Shown one piece after another: positions 23,232 to 34,654 of a stretch of DNA of 64,000 nucleotides (its first letter is position 1; each line of letters starts with the position of its first letter). Position numbers and translations under genes: made by a program. The notes beneath the pieces were generated by a model. It made no database searches. It was given only the letters and a program-made list of their open reading frames with translations, and was not told the origin of the DNA. This DNA comes from Ligula intestinalis (taxonomy: Eukaryota > Platyhelminthes > Cestoda > Diphyllobothriidea > Diphyllobothriidae), in NCBI GenBank assembly GCA_036362985.1, contig JAYGXS010000009.1, forward strand, positions 24,341,128-24,405,127. The letters run 5' to 3'.

Positions 23232-23888
23232 TCGTTCCCTTCCCAAAGAAAACCATGCGCATAGGTAGCCGTCGATTACCACTCCCATTTATAAACATGT
23301 TGATTGGTGAAATTATAAAAATATTCTGCATGCAAAAATTACGTTAAATAAGTTACTTGAATGAGTACAAGGTGCAACCTTTTTGTTGCCGATACATGGT
23401 CCCTTCAAGTTCCGTCATAATGTTTTATCAGCTAGGTCACATGTTAAAGACCGACCAAGCTTATTTTTCTAACGAGTGCTTACAAAAGCCGATCAGCAAA
23501 GGGTAAAAAACGTAGACTGACGTCGAGCCCGTCGATGTGCGTGAACCCAAAGGTCGCAGGAGTAATCAGGGTCACCTGCAGTGCGAAACATTTCATATTT
23601 TCTTCCCAGGTATAAATGTGAAGCTGACAAAAACAGGAGAAGTTATTTGTGCAAATACATTTAGAGAGAGCCTATCAAATGCATCCTCTCTGTGCATGAA
23701 TAACGAAACAATTGGCAAAAAATTTATTTTGAATTTTCAAAAAATCAAAAATTGCAATTCCATTTTAACGTGACAAATGGTCGATAGTTATGTGAACTTT
23801 TATCTTGAGACGATAAGTATGGAAGGGATTAACAAAAATAAGACTGGGGTATTAATTTACCAGGGCAATTGAAAATTAACTACTTGAT
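23232..23888. other. Stretch with no recognised gene
   Basis: Short open frames only (23537-23773, 78 codons, no motif). AT-rich. It is the right flank of element E copy 2. Confidence 0.4.
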
Positions 23889-23889
23889 T

Positions 23890-24720
23890 TAGTTGCTTAC
23901 ATAGGTCGGGTTTCTCCCGCCATATGTAGGATGCTTACATGTATTGTAAGGTCCGGTTTGTTCGTTCTTGAATAAGAATTTGGACAGATGTGTTATTGTC
24001 AACGGAGTGACCACTGTCTAGCGAGTGTTTTGCAATGAATGACTGTGGCACTTTGTTTTTTTGTGTCTTAAAAGCCAAGCAGGCAAATGTTAAGCAGCCC
24101 TGGTCACAAATGGCCTTTGCGTTCGGCCAATGTACTTGCATTCGCAAATGCAAGCGTATTCATAGACGCAGTTTGAGGTAGCCTGCATAGGCAAGGCTTC
24201 CTTTGAGCGGTTAACTGGGAGGCTTTTAGTTGGAATGAGGAAAACAAGTTCGGCCGCATAGTACGTTCTCTGTATGGAACAACGTAGTCTTGTATCTGAG
24301 ATGGTGTCTCCCTTAAAGGGTAAGGATATAAAAATGGGCTTTCTCGGAACCGACTGGTCCGTAAATTTTCGTCGTAAAGGGCTTCTGTGGTTTTGAATGA
24401 AACGTAGGGGAAAGGCACGCTTAAGACGTTCTTATTTGATGCAGGCAATCTCTGCTGGTAGGATCTTACTGGAGCAAACATTCCTGGCTTTCTGAAAAAG
24501 GCTAACTACCACATTCCCTTTCCACAGTGTAGGCACAAAGCAAAGAAGATGTAGGCATTGGCCTTTCCAGGTAGTCTTGTGGAAAACAGTGCACCTTATT
24601 GAACCACCGTCCTCTAAGAAGGACAACTGGTTGTTCTGCTCCATCTCTATCGTTAATTTCATCTTCGGATGTAACGTTTATTGATCCATGCACACCGATG
24701 ATGCAGTTGATCAGGTCTCT
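23890..24720 (-). mobile_element. Penelope-like element fragment D (thumb, linker and GIY-YIG)
   Basis: Minus-strand remnant. 24432-24662 reads EMEQNNQLSFLEDGG and VFHKTTWKGQCLHLLCFVP (the PLE block 'ExxxNxLPFLD...VYRKPTWTGxYLxFxSFxP') followed by LFQKARNVCS. The linker is seen in 24104-24481. Across a frame change at about 24140 the endonuclease start reads CVYEYACICECKYIGRTQRP, matching the GIY-YIG pattern VY...C.C..KYIGRT.R. It belongs to a subfamily with a YIGRT signature, unlike the YVGET copies elsewhere in the window. Frameshifts and stops make it inactive. Confidence 0.8.
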
Positions 24721-26390
24721 CGAAATTTATTTGCGCAAATAAATTCTGCTGTTTTGGCGTACTTCAAATATTTCTTAGTTCTCCAAGCATCTCTATGGTG
24801 CTTATTTATCGGTTTGGGGGCAAAAACGGTCCTCTAAGAGAGGCTCAATCAGCCCACGGGGTCTTTCCGGTGACAATCTGGTTCAGGTATAGTACGCCTA
24901 TTTCACAGTTCATCCATATTGCATTCCCTACGTGCATTTCTTGAGCCTCCTGCGCTCACTTTATTTTTATTGGGTTTAGTATAGTGAGTTGAGTTAAGCT
25001 TTATTATTTAGTTTTATTAGTTATGCTTGCTTTCGTTTTTAGCATAATTTATTTTAGTTTTAGTTTTTGACGACATGCGGTGGCATCTTGGTTTATCTCA
25101 CTACAATATCGGTTCAACCACATTAGAAGCTATTGTTAGTTTTAAAAAAATGGAGATGAAAGCTTACATTTAATTGTTGTACTTTAACTTCTGAAATTTG
25201 ATCTAATGTCTTTATATAATTGTATCTAATTCGTGGTTACTATTGGGCTGTTCTTGCTTCCTGTAGATTGCATTTATCATTGAAGTTATCGCGCACCAAA
25301 AATTAGGGTAGGTAAAATAACTACCCCTATTATTTTATTCGTTTTTATGCCCTACATTTTTAAATTTCTATTTTTCCCCTGATATGTTCCACGCATTTAA
25401 CTCCTATTACCACCGCTCCCTTTTAACAGAAAGCTGGGATATTCGCTTGCTGTAGTGAGTACGAAACGAGACTGTTAGTCAATCCAGAAAGACCGGGTAG
25501 ACTTCGCACTATTAATAGTACTAGTGGCATCTGAAAGCGTAGTATCAACACTTGGCAGTACTCTGTTTGAAGAGAACAACAGATTTGAACGCAATGAAGG
25601 TGCAGATAAACAACCCTGCTATCCACCTGCTGCCACCCTCTCGAGTACTCTAACCTCGGCCTTTACCCTAATCTTAAACATAGCCTTGACCCCTTCCATG
25701 ACTTCAGCGGGGGAGGAGGGCTGGGGTAGTCGGTATCAGTTTTGCTTACGCAAACGTATTCTCTCATTCTGACTGCACTGCACACTGATCTGTCGCAGTG
25801 TGCACTTAAATGCAACTGAGGAATGTTGATCTCGATCAGCAAACAATCCTCCCGTGTACTCTCGTTGCAATTTCTTGGTAGGTGCCTATGGCTGTGTGGT
25901 TTGAAAGTGTGTCTACCAAACAGGCAACTAGTCTTTGGCGCACGGGAGCCAACAACATTGCGACACGTTGACCAGCACCGGGTTCTTTGGCCAGAACAGA
26001 AGCTGAAAATCGTACCTAGACGGCCATTCTCGCAGGCCTTGGCTAGATGTTTTGTTTATACATATAAAACGCGGCGTCAAATTTCAATAATTCTACATCG
26101 TTACCACACTTACATAATGCTGCGCCAACCCTGCCGGGATTTTGGTGTTTCTGCAGCTAACAGATGTGAACACCATGTGAACCTCAAGTTTGATGAGCCA
26201 GTGAGAGGATTCTATCGGATCAAGAACGTGAGCTTTACTGCACCAGAGGGCCTATAGAGGTCGATTTTGTCCGGTTGCTTATGCGACACGGAGACTCAGT
26301 GAACGCGGTAGTGCCGCAACAGCAGTTTGTGGGGTACGAAGAAGTATATCCAGGAATCTAAGGTAGAGACGCAACGAAACGATTACTTCT
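24721..26390. other. 1.7-kb stretch with no recognised gene
   Basis: AT-rich from 24960 to 25400. A 144-codon plus-strand frame at 25823-26257 shows no domain, signal peptide or family motif that I recognise, and I do not call it a gene. Confidence 0.4.
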
Positions 26391-26394
26391 AGAG

Positions 26395-26890
26395 CATAAT
26401 AAGGTCTAGGGCTCTGTTGAGTGCCCCAGTCAAAGACCAACCTTACAGCAGGAGTCGAGCTATCTTGTCATTGGCTCAGCCTATTACCCTTGCTTTTTCA
26501 AAGGCCAAGATGTGGTTCTTCTTCTGCACGTGTTCATTGATCATAGAAAGCTTATCCTTGCGGTTGGTTGCGTGCTGATGCTCATGCATCCTGGTGTCAA
26601 GGCGCTTGCCCGTTTCACCGACATACTTTGCAATGCAGTCTTGAGATAATATGCTGTAGACCGCAGCTGCCTATTCTGTCAATGGTAGCTGGTCTTTGGG
26701 CCTCATGGTATGCTGTCTGCTGGTTGATTCCGGCCTGTGAGCCACACTGATCCCGAATGGCTTTAGGATTTTTGCAGTCATTTCGGATACTTTCCTCACA
26801 TAAAGGATATCAAACCAAAGCTTTGGGCCTTCTCCTTTCAACCGCTCAAGGTCAGGCCTCTTAAGACACTTGAGTATGAAGAAGTAGCTA
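26395..26890 (-). mobile_element. Penelope-like element fragment E (linker and GIY-YIG endonuclease)
   Basis: Minus-strand translation reads AKILKPFGISVAHRP, then MRPKDQLPLTE, one stop, then AAAVYSILSQDC, AKYVGETGKRLDTRMHEHQH, RKDKLS and HILAFEKARVIG. These are the PLE linker (HRP...M.PKD.LP) and the GIY-YIG domain: VYSI for GIY, YVG for YIG, the Arg after GETGK, and the EH pair. A homing-type single-strand nick is the known role of this domain in PLE integration. Only two stops interrupt about 110 codons, so it is one of the better preserved domains here. The RT is missing. Confidence 0.82.
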
Positions 26891-28690
26891 CATTTGTATA
26901 GTTAATTCCATAATCATAAGTAGCCTTTTCTTGTCGTCCCAAGGAAACAATTACATTTACATCAGTGCCATTGTCTTTAACTTTATAAAGGCCCATATGA
27001 ACTGCCATTCGTTACCTTTCCGTAATCAAGTTGAGCCTTCTACCTTTGTCCCTATCCGGTCCCGTAAGACATAAAACGAAACCTATAGGGTTGTTTCATC
27101 CCCAAGACACCTCATGAACGCGTAGTATCTGAGTTTTGAAGAAAAAAGATCGCTGAAATTCATTGAATTCCCATTTAGTAAAAAAAATTCCCGGGAATCA
27201 AGTGAGTTAAAAGCTGACATATTTTGAGTGAGGCAAGTCTTAGAATGGCCGTCTTGGAACCTTTTCTACATTGGCCGTCAGAAGGGAAATATGGTACCCT
27301 GACTTGGCTGAAATACCTCGGACTTAGACCTCACGTCAGTAAATATTTCAACCATACTTAAGTCATTTTCTGATCGAAAACACATTGCACTATTTTGATT
27401 GATAGTTCATACAATAGACAGTCTACGATAAAAAGAAGGCTCGTCACACGTAGGAATTATGGCCTCATTCATCTGAGTCTGGGTCTTGAATGAGAACTCA
27501 GTCAATCGATTTACCGACCTGGTGTAGGCATACACAGCCCTGTGCAGGTGTCCCCGGACTGACCTCACGGGTGGTTGATTGACTGTGTCTTCTATAACTG
27601 TTGCTTATATTTTGCTGACGCTTTTATCTCTGACAATGGACTGCAGTAAGAGTTCAAAAGCTCAGACAAATAAAAACCCAATCCCGATGAGCAACGTACC
27701 TTTTTCTTTTTTCTTTGCGTTTTTGTTCTTCTTTTCTTATACACACATCTGTAATGCGTACAGTCGCCTCCCCCCAATTCATAGGCAGTCTACTGCAATT
27801 CTCCAGTCGCCTTTAGGTGCCTCGCCGAAGATGTTGCATCTTAGGCCTGCCCGAATGCATGGAACTGGTCTTCACCTTACCGGCACCAACATTTCGGCTT
27901 AACGCCACGCTACAGCATTTCGACGGCACCAGTAAGGGGCACACGCATCTGCGCGTTTTTGGCACGTGTAAAGGTGTGTTCGCTCAAATCTCGGCCAGGC
28001 TAGACCCGAGATTGTTGAAGTTTACCCCGAATCCAGGACCCCGATTCGCTCGAGGCGCAGATGGCAGCAGCAGCAACAACGACAACAGCACCAGCTGAAA
28101 CCACAACACACCACTGGGGGTTTTGTCATCCGTCCCAGGAGTGACTCATCTGGGGAGCAGTAGAGGATGTGGAAACCTGTCCTCTCAAGTTCGCCTTCTG
28201 CAGCACCGAAAATAAGCAAACACACGCATGGAGCTACGGCTACAGCCGACTCGTAGCGCCACTACGACCGGGGCTGGGGGGGGGGTGGGGTGGAAATGAA
28301 CGTTCACTTTGCTGTTGATGCAATTGTTAGCTGTCCGATGAACCAGCTACGTCCTCCTCATCCTTGGTTTTTCACGGGCTTGATCGAGTAAACAGTCTGA
28401 ACTGCGCGTGTTTGTGTCTGTGGGCAGAAGGAGGCTAGGAGTTCATTCCTGCAGCGAGAAATAAAAGGGCAACCATTTGGAGAGTTTTTCTGAGGGCCAT
28501 TTTAATTACTGGCGATTCAGTAAGTTAACTGTCACACACAGAGTATGAGTAGGCTTGAGCTGCAGCAGACCCCATTAACCAGTAAAATGGAAGCTACTCT
28601 GAGTCGTGTTCAGTCAGTATCAAAGGGATAGGCCTCGACTAAAACACTCCCTTTACTGAGAGAGGTTTATTCCAAGTCTGATGTTTAGAG
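26891..28690. other. 1.8-kb stretch with no recognised gene
   Basis: A plus-strand frame at 27579-27902 (107 codons) has two hydrophobic stretches but lies in T-rich low-complexity sequence. A CAG/CAA run occurs near 28065 and a G tract near 28280. I see no convincing gene. Confidence 0.4.
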
Positions 28691-28695
28691 TAAGA

Positions 28696-28833
28696 TTCTC
28701 GTCTACTCGTCTTTTGAGAATGAACACTCTAGTTCACGGTTTTCGCCTTTATGCCGTACACGCAAGAAAGAGTGGCATAAAGACGAGAATCATGAGCTGG
28801 AGTAGTCATTCTCTGAAGACGGGTAGACGAGAC
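28696..28833. repeat. Compact hairpin (60-bp arms, 18-nt loop)
   Basis: Left arm 28696-28755 and right arm 28774-28833 are complementary at about 48 of 60 positions, most mismatches being transitions that would be G-U pairs in RNA. The loop is 28756-28773. No second copy was seen in the window. It could be a short foldback element or an RNA hairpin; the sequence alone cannot tell. Confidence 0.75.
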
Positions 28834-29039
28834 AAGTAACCAAAACGTCGGACTTTCATTTAACCCCTCCTTGTGCACGCTCTGCTTCTTCTCCTACTAA
28901 TCCGACAATAGAACAAATATGTGACATGGAAAGTGGTACTACTAGGCAAGTGTCACAAAAGAGGCAGATGATATTCAACTTAGTCCTATAGAAACAAACA
29001 CCTTTGATCAATTAGAGAATCTACCCAACCAGAAAAAGT

Positions 29040-29260
29040 AACAGACTTGAACCCATGGGTTTAAGCGGGCGGTGGTTAAATTGCCAATAGAGATGCATAT
29101 GCGAGTTCCAGAAAACAGTTCAGAAGAAGGGGTGCAACCACTGGAACAAGAGTTTTATTGTCCTGACATTTTGGATTCCCTTGGGAATCCTTGGTCACAG
29201 GTATTGGTACAACAATGTTGACATCCGCATGAGCTGCAAGGTGCTTGAGGCATAGTTCTC
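29040..29260 (-). repeat. PLE 3'-terminal block, minus strand
   Basis: Complement reads GTGACCAAGGATTCCCAAGG, then AATGTCAGGACAATAAAACT, then TTGTTCCAGTGGTTGC. This is the tail type seen at the end of PLE copies here: an acidic or Ser-rich C-terminus, stop, AATAAA, and a TTCCAG/GTCCCAG block. It pairs with 29630-29930 in inverted orientation. Confidence 0.6.
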
Positions 29261-29299
29261 AGGCCTCCAGTCCATCAACAAGCGCAACGAATTTTTGTA

Positions 29300-29362
29300 A
29301 TTTCAGCGATGAAACCCATGTAAGCATTAAGAAAGTCAATTTAAGCGAACGAACGTTTTGGT
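29300..29362 (+). repeat. PLE 3'-terminal block, second type
   Basis: CAGCGATGAAACCCATGTAA then AAGCGAACGAACGTTTTGG, nearly identical to 60300-60365. Translated it gives SDETHVSIKKVNLSERTF, comparable with the SDDES C-terminus of the copies near 62360. Confidence 0.6.
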
Positions 29363-29629
29363 AATTCCCTACTGTGTACTGAGACATTGCCTGAGTGAAA
29401 GAATTGGTCACATGGGAAGGGCCGAGCACAACAACAACAACTTTGAGGACAGTGAGCATAAATGTCGCGCAATTATCAGGCCCGCATCCGAAACGGACAA
29501 GGAACTCGTGGCAATAAATGAGCCGAACACAAATTTTCAAGCTATCACCGCCCCAATTAAGGCCAAGTAGTGCCTACAGAATTAAATAATCACAGTACGC
29601 ACACGGATAACCGCTACGGACTATAAATA

Positions 29630-29930
29630 CTGTGCAATCTGTGCATTTTGTACCCCTATCTGCGGATGACTCACACTGTGCTACCATTACCTACGATTAA
29701 GGATTTCCGAAGGAATGCGAGACGTCAGAATAATAAAACCCTTGTTCCATTGGTAGCAGCTCCTTCTTCTGGTGGTTGGATTGTTGTCTTACTTCCGACA
29801 CAGTGCAGCAGACTTGAACCTTCTGTTAAGAATGCAATAGGAAACTGTTGGTGGTCATCCTTGAAATCGATGGTCAAATTGCCAATAAAAGCGAACATGT
29901 GTGTCCTAGGAAGTAATTGAGGAAAAATGA
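29630..29930 (+). repeat. PLE 3'-terminal block, plus strand
   Basis: CTACGATTAAGGATTTCCGA, CGTCAGAATAATAAAACCCT and TTGTTCCATTGGTAGCAGCT match the complement of 29040-29260. It continues with AATTGCCAATAAAAGCGAAC, which is shared with 46195 and 63310 (complement). Confidence 0.6.
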
Positions 29931-30940
29931 ATGTGATCACTGAATCGCCGTCTCCTTGATCGTACCTGCTTCTTGTCGATAGTCGAGCTGTCGGTGGGGA
30001 TGAGCAGCAGGAGAAAAAAGAAGAAAAAAGGTAGAGAAGGTGGAGGAGCAAGAGAGGAAGAAGTAGCAGGAGGAGGTTGAAATATTCTCTCTGGCTGTCG
30101 CACGCTAGTAAAGGAGACACGATGAGTGAATGCAAAGCTTGAAAAGGTGAATAGGAGCCAGCATCTACAGAAGACCAGAATTCGCCCTTCTTTAGCTCCT
30201 TCAAATGAAAACGAGAATGCGACGTAGAAGTTGGCATGACTATGCAAGTACCAGGAAAGAGGAGGGGGTGGAATTCAACTTGGACTTATAGGGATAAGCA
30301 CCTCCGGAGGCAAGGAGAAGGTTAAAACAGGGGAATGTGGCAGACTGGCACGCGGAGGTGGCTAGAGAACTAGAGCCCAGGAGGTAACAGTCAGTGAAGC
30401 CGTGTAAAGGGCTACGAGGGCACAGAAACAAAAAAGAGACTCACCGTCCGTGCAAGCGATCAGCAAAGTTTTTGAAGACCGAGACCTAGCGGGTAGAGAT
30501 AAAAAGAGAAAAGAAAAACAGGAAGGTCAACAGCTTACGCACGAGTAGTAAGCACTACCACCAAGGACAGTGGGAACATTAATAACTTTGTTGTTGTCCA
30601 AACCAATTTTCTTCGAGTACAAATACCGCCGTGGGAAGAAGGGGTTGCAAACCTAGACAGATGGCTAGGAGGCACATGCAGTTACCTTGCGCCGAAATCA
30701 AGAAATCTCTCAGTAGCTGAGAGCCCACAATAAAGCAGTACTGCACATGATAAGTCTGCTTTTGGATAAAATCTCATCTGTCTAGAACTGTGCCGTCAGT
30801 GAGGTAAGTAATGACTTGTTTGTATAATACTGACTGCCTATTGGCAGTTTGTGAATATCATTCGATTGTGCCGCGTATAGCTGAAAAATTTAATTCTACA
30901 TGTGCCCAGCAAGTTGCAGACAAAACCTGAAAAGGTCTGT
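29931..30940. other. 1-kb stretch with no recognised gene
   Basis: Purine-rich plus strand (GAGGAG/AGAAAA runs around 30000-30070) producing Leu/Phe/Ser-rich frames on the minus strand. No family recognised. Confidence 0.4.
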
Positions 30941-30949
30941 TTGGATGTA

Positions 30950-31140
30950 AAGTATGGCGAGTGCTGTAAGCAACATTCCGCAATTTGAAAAAAGGCCGTT
31001 AAGCAATCGCAAATCAACATTGCATAGAGTTGCAATACTGTTTACCATACAGTCCAATCGCAATTATTTTCAGTCACGCTAGAATGCCGACTCTGTGATT
31101 AGCTTCTTTCTGACCGCTGCGAAAACGTTGACTCTGTAAA
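30950..31140 (+). repeat. Left arm of a 190-bp inverted repeat
   Basis: Complementary to 31405-31602. Shared blocks: AGCAACATTCCGCAATTTGA, GCCGACTCTGTGATTAGCTT and CTTTCTGACCGCTGCGAAAA. The arms enclose a 265-bp very AT-rich spacer, as in a foldback or long-TIR element. Confidence 0.82.
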
Positions 31141-31404
31141 AAAGGCTACTTAAATAGTGTGCACTGTTATCATTGATTTCGACTGCCTCTAAAAATAAAA
31201 TTCAAAGAAGGCGTAATTTTTTATAAAATAAGTACAAAAGAGGATTTTTCGTGTATGGTTTCTCAAAAATATATGATTTCTATAAAATTCTATTCTATAA
31301 CTTTTATAAGTTCCATTGCATAAATTCTATAAAATTCTATAAAATATATTTAAATTTATAAAAGCAGTCAAAAATAATAATAAAAGAGCGCACAATATAA
31401 GTAA

Positions 31405-31602
31405 CCATTTTTACAGAATCAACTTTTTCGCAGCGGTCAGAAAGAAGCTAATCACAGAGTCGGCATCCTCGCGTGACTGAAAATAATTGCAATTGGACTG
31501 CATGATAAACAATTTTGGAACCCTACGCAACGCTACGATTGCTTACCAGTGTTTTTCAAATTGCGGAATGTTGCTTGAAGCATTTGCCATACTGTACGTT
31601 GT
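31405..31602 (-). repeat. Right arm of the 190-bp inverted repeat
   Basis: Complement of the left arm. Similarity ends near CCATACTGTAC. A related short block (AATATGGCAAGTGCTGCAAG) is present at 15390, so the arm belongs to a dispersed family. Confidence 0.82.
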
Positions 31603-33940
31603 CCGAGTTTGCTCGAAGTAGCATCATCGGAGATCAAACAAAACAGGATGAAACTAGATCTTGTGTGCCAGAAAACACACGGAGGATTCCGTGGGACCCA
31701 GCGTTGTAGCGACCTGCTTGCGATGGCACAAGATCGGCAAACCACGCATGTCTGGACTCTAACCTAGTACCTGTGCTGCTACAACCTGGGAAATAGGTAT
31801 ACTCCGCTCAGCTGCGGTTTAGCTGATATTATAATAAAGTGACGCTTTAAAATGGTCAGGCATTTCACTGATCGCATTCTCGATGAGGTCGCCCCTACGT
31901 TCCATACTGAATAAAGGGCTGGGAATTCCCCCCCCCCCCATTAAGTGCCGGAGCTTCCGAGATAGGTCAAACCGTACATCGAAATATTCGTATTCTGTAC
32001 TGCCATTTTCGTAGATATCTAGTTTATCTCCCGGATCAGAATATGATAACGTATCCTTCTGTACTACGGAATCGGCTGAAATAAAGGTAATACAAAGTAG
32101 GCAATAGGGTGGAAAAGAAATGTAAATTAAAAATGAAGGTTTTTAATGTTGAAAAAATAGGAATACTTGTTTGAAAAACCAAGCGTGCCATAATTAAAAT
32201 GTGCGACTTCCCATTTATTGGCAACTAGGCAAACTAATAAGCTAAAAGCTTAAATAAATTAAACAAATACTTTCGTTTTTTGTCACTGGCGACAAAAATA
32301 TGAAAGCCGATAAAAAGTCAAACTAGTGAAAATGTAAATTTTTTTTATCATGAGGCAAAGACAAAAGTAACCCCAATAGGCAGCTGAAAAGAAAAAACTA
32401 AAGTAAGCTAAAACTTCAGTAAAAATAATAAGATACCATAACGAACTGCAGACATAACTAGAAGCATAACTAAAATAAACAAACTAAAATATAAAAACAA
32501 AATAAAATGTTTAAACTGACACAATTCCATAATTAAATGAAAATAAAATTGAAACCGAAAATTACGTAAAAGTAAACTATAGATGTGTAAGAAATACAAC
32601 TAGGTATATTTATCTTTCTCATTTACGGTGCACTTTTTTCTTGCAATAATATAAGCTAATTTAAACAAGTTCTTGGAGGCAAATTAAAAATCTACCGCCA
32701 TTTTTGATACGCTATTTCACGTGCAAAGAAAATGATATCCAAAAGCTGAGATTAGACCTGTCTCCATTCCAACTTATTCATTTATTTATGTATAGCGGAC
32801 GTGGATTATATATGAACCTTAATATATTTTTAGCATTTTGTTAATATATTCCGTGGTCCATGTGAATGGAGCCATTTTTTGCCACACATGTTAAATAGCA
32901 CCTTTAAAATAAAGCGTGGTTCTCTCCCACTCTCTCAATAAATTGTTACCGACAAAGACAAAGGAGACCGGAATGGTCAGTTTGGGCTTACTAGCCATAT
33001 AGTGCTTGATGCAACCAGGATGCATGAAGGAACACCAAAGTGCCCCTAGTTGAACATCCACACTACCATCGATGCAGGCTTATGAACAACTGCATTTCGA
33101 AATCCCTCTCGGTTGAAGAATTGGCTGTGCTGTCTCCATTGCCTTTGCCGGTAATGTTCTTCTGTCTATGGTTAGTACGCATACGTCAGATGGGTTGATA
33201 ATTACGTGCTTTTGTACTCCTTAATGTCCATTGGCAGTTATTGATAGTTCTTAACGTAGATATACATAGAAAGTTCTAGACGGAGCCTAGGAAGGTCTGT
33301 TCCGATGGATTCATTCTACCTCTGCGCAGTAAAGTCGTCGGAAATTAAACTAACGAGAAGGCACATAAGGATGCTGGGAGGCTCACCGATGCACTGAACC
33401 CCTCGCAAGTAAAGCAAGTACCATTAACTGACTCAATATTAGCTGTGCTGTCATAAAAAATTTAAGTCAAAATTCTTAAATATTTTGAGCACTAAAATAT
33501 TACTCAAATGGCTTCGTAAAAGTAATTTCCAAGCCGTAGAATATCCGAATAGACCAATCACACATGCTGTGTACGGAGGCTTTTTGCGACCGTCGATCAG
33601 AAAAATTACTATTTTTTATAGTGTGGTTGTCCTCTTATTGATGCTTTATGTCATCTAAAACGCAAACTTCAACTCCCTTTATTGAAAATACCGTTCTGTA
33701 CAAAGGGTGTATTTAACAAAAAGTGACGGTGTGTCTTTTTGATTCCTGTATAACTTTGAATCTGATCTACAGTTGCGTTCAAACTCAGGATCTCCAGAAA
33801 ACCAAACTGCACAGTTATCATACGCCCTACAAAACAAGTTGAGAGAGGCTTTGAAGCTTGCAATAGATAGAAACTATGATGTACAATGGTGTAAAAGGAT
33901 ATAAAATCGACAGAAACGATGGTTATGTAGCGACCTCGTA
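31603..33940. other. 2.3-kb AT-rich stretch with no recognised gene
   Basis: A poly-C tract lies near 31930. The stretch 32220-32620 is almost pure A/T-rich low complexity. One SINE tail is annotated separately. No gene was seen. Confidence 0.45.
32943..33015 (-). repeat. SINE family 1 tail fragment
   Basis: TTACCGACAAAGACAAAGGA then GACCGGAATGGTCAGTTTGG matches the complement of the SINE 1 tail and body. Confidence 0.6.
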
Positions 33941-33949
33941 TTCTAAGCT

Positions 33950-34171
33950 ATGCTCTGCTCATACTCCACAGGGGCATGTCTAGCATGTCTATTACTCGTG
34001 TTCACCAGCAACTGCGCATCAGATGGTGTCAAACCTCCGGTTAATGTCACGGACATGTGTTCACCTGCTGTCTGCGCTAACTGTCCAATCACTTTCCAAA
34101 ACCAGTTCACAAAGGACCTTAGTGTGTTGACTGCTTATGCTCAGAGACTGCCGGAGCCAGCGACCTCATGA
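33950..34171 (+). CDS. Hypothetical small secreted Cys-rich peptide (73 aa)
   Basis: An open frame of 73 codons that looks like a secreted peptide. It has a hydrophobic N-terminus (CLACLLLVFTSNCAS, residues 10-24) with a plausible signal cleavage after NCAS, then a short mature part with a possible N-glycosylation site (NVT) and four Cys in MCSPAVCANCP and the preceding leader. A TATAAAA box lies 50 bp upstream (33900-33906), a plausible distance for a very short 5' UTR. I know no matching family. There is no homology evidence, and a chance frame in repeat-rich DNA remains likely. An unusual point is the small ORF ATGGTTATGTAG between the TATA box and the start. Confidence 0.3.
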   Translation: MLCSYSTGACLACLLLVFTSNCASDGVKPPVNVTDMCSPAVCANCPITFQNQFTKDLSVLTAYAQRLPEPATS

Positions 34172-34484
34172 CCGGTTGCAGACATCCAGACCCGGCGACT
34201 TCACCGCCGGAATGCAACTCTGGACTTGGCCCGTTCATGGCTGAACTGCACTCATCTGGAAGCCAATTACCTAGTACTCATATTCTATTCCTTTTGCACT
34301 TAAGTAAATTATCCTTAGCACTCTGACCTTCCCTTCTTTATTTTATCTACTAGTTTATAACCATTGAGATACGTTCTATTGTATATTATCTGACCGGATT
34401 ACTTCGTATCACACATTGTTGACCCCGGCGTGCTGCATATCCAACAGTTCTAGGTATGTGGAAAGTTTCACGGTCTTAAAAAAG

Positions 34485-34640
34485 TATATGAATAAAAACT
34501 CCCTCAAAACCCCAAAAAAGGTAACACTTCAATCACTGACGTCCTGATGTCACTGAAACATTCGGTGATTATGCTGTACGATAATTAATATTACAATCCT
34601 ATTTAAGTAATGTATATTTTGAAATCGCAAACATATCAAC
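34485..34640 (+). repeat. Minor direct repeat, copy 1
   Basis: GTCCTGATGTCACTGAAACA ... TATTACAATCCTATTTAAGT resembles 39970-40060 (ATCCTGACGTCACTGACATA ... TATTACAACGCTACTTTTGT). Unclassified. Confidence 0.45.
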
Positions 34641-34654
34641 AGTAGACGATGCCA

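Noticed and set aside
25823..26257. 144-codon plus-strand frame as a gene
   Set aside because: No domain, signal peptide, splice context or repeat family recognised; length alone is not enough in this window.
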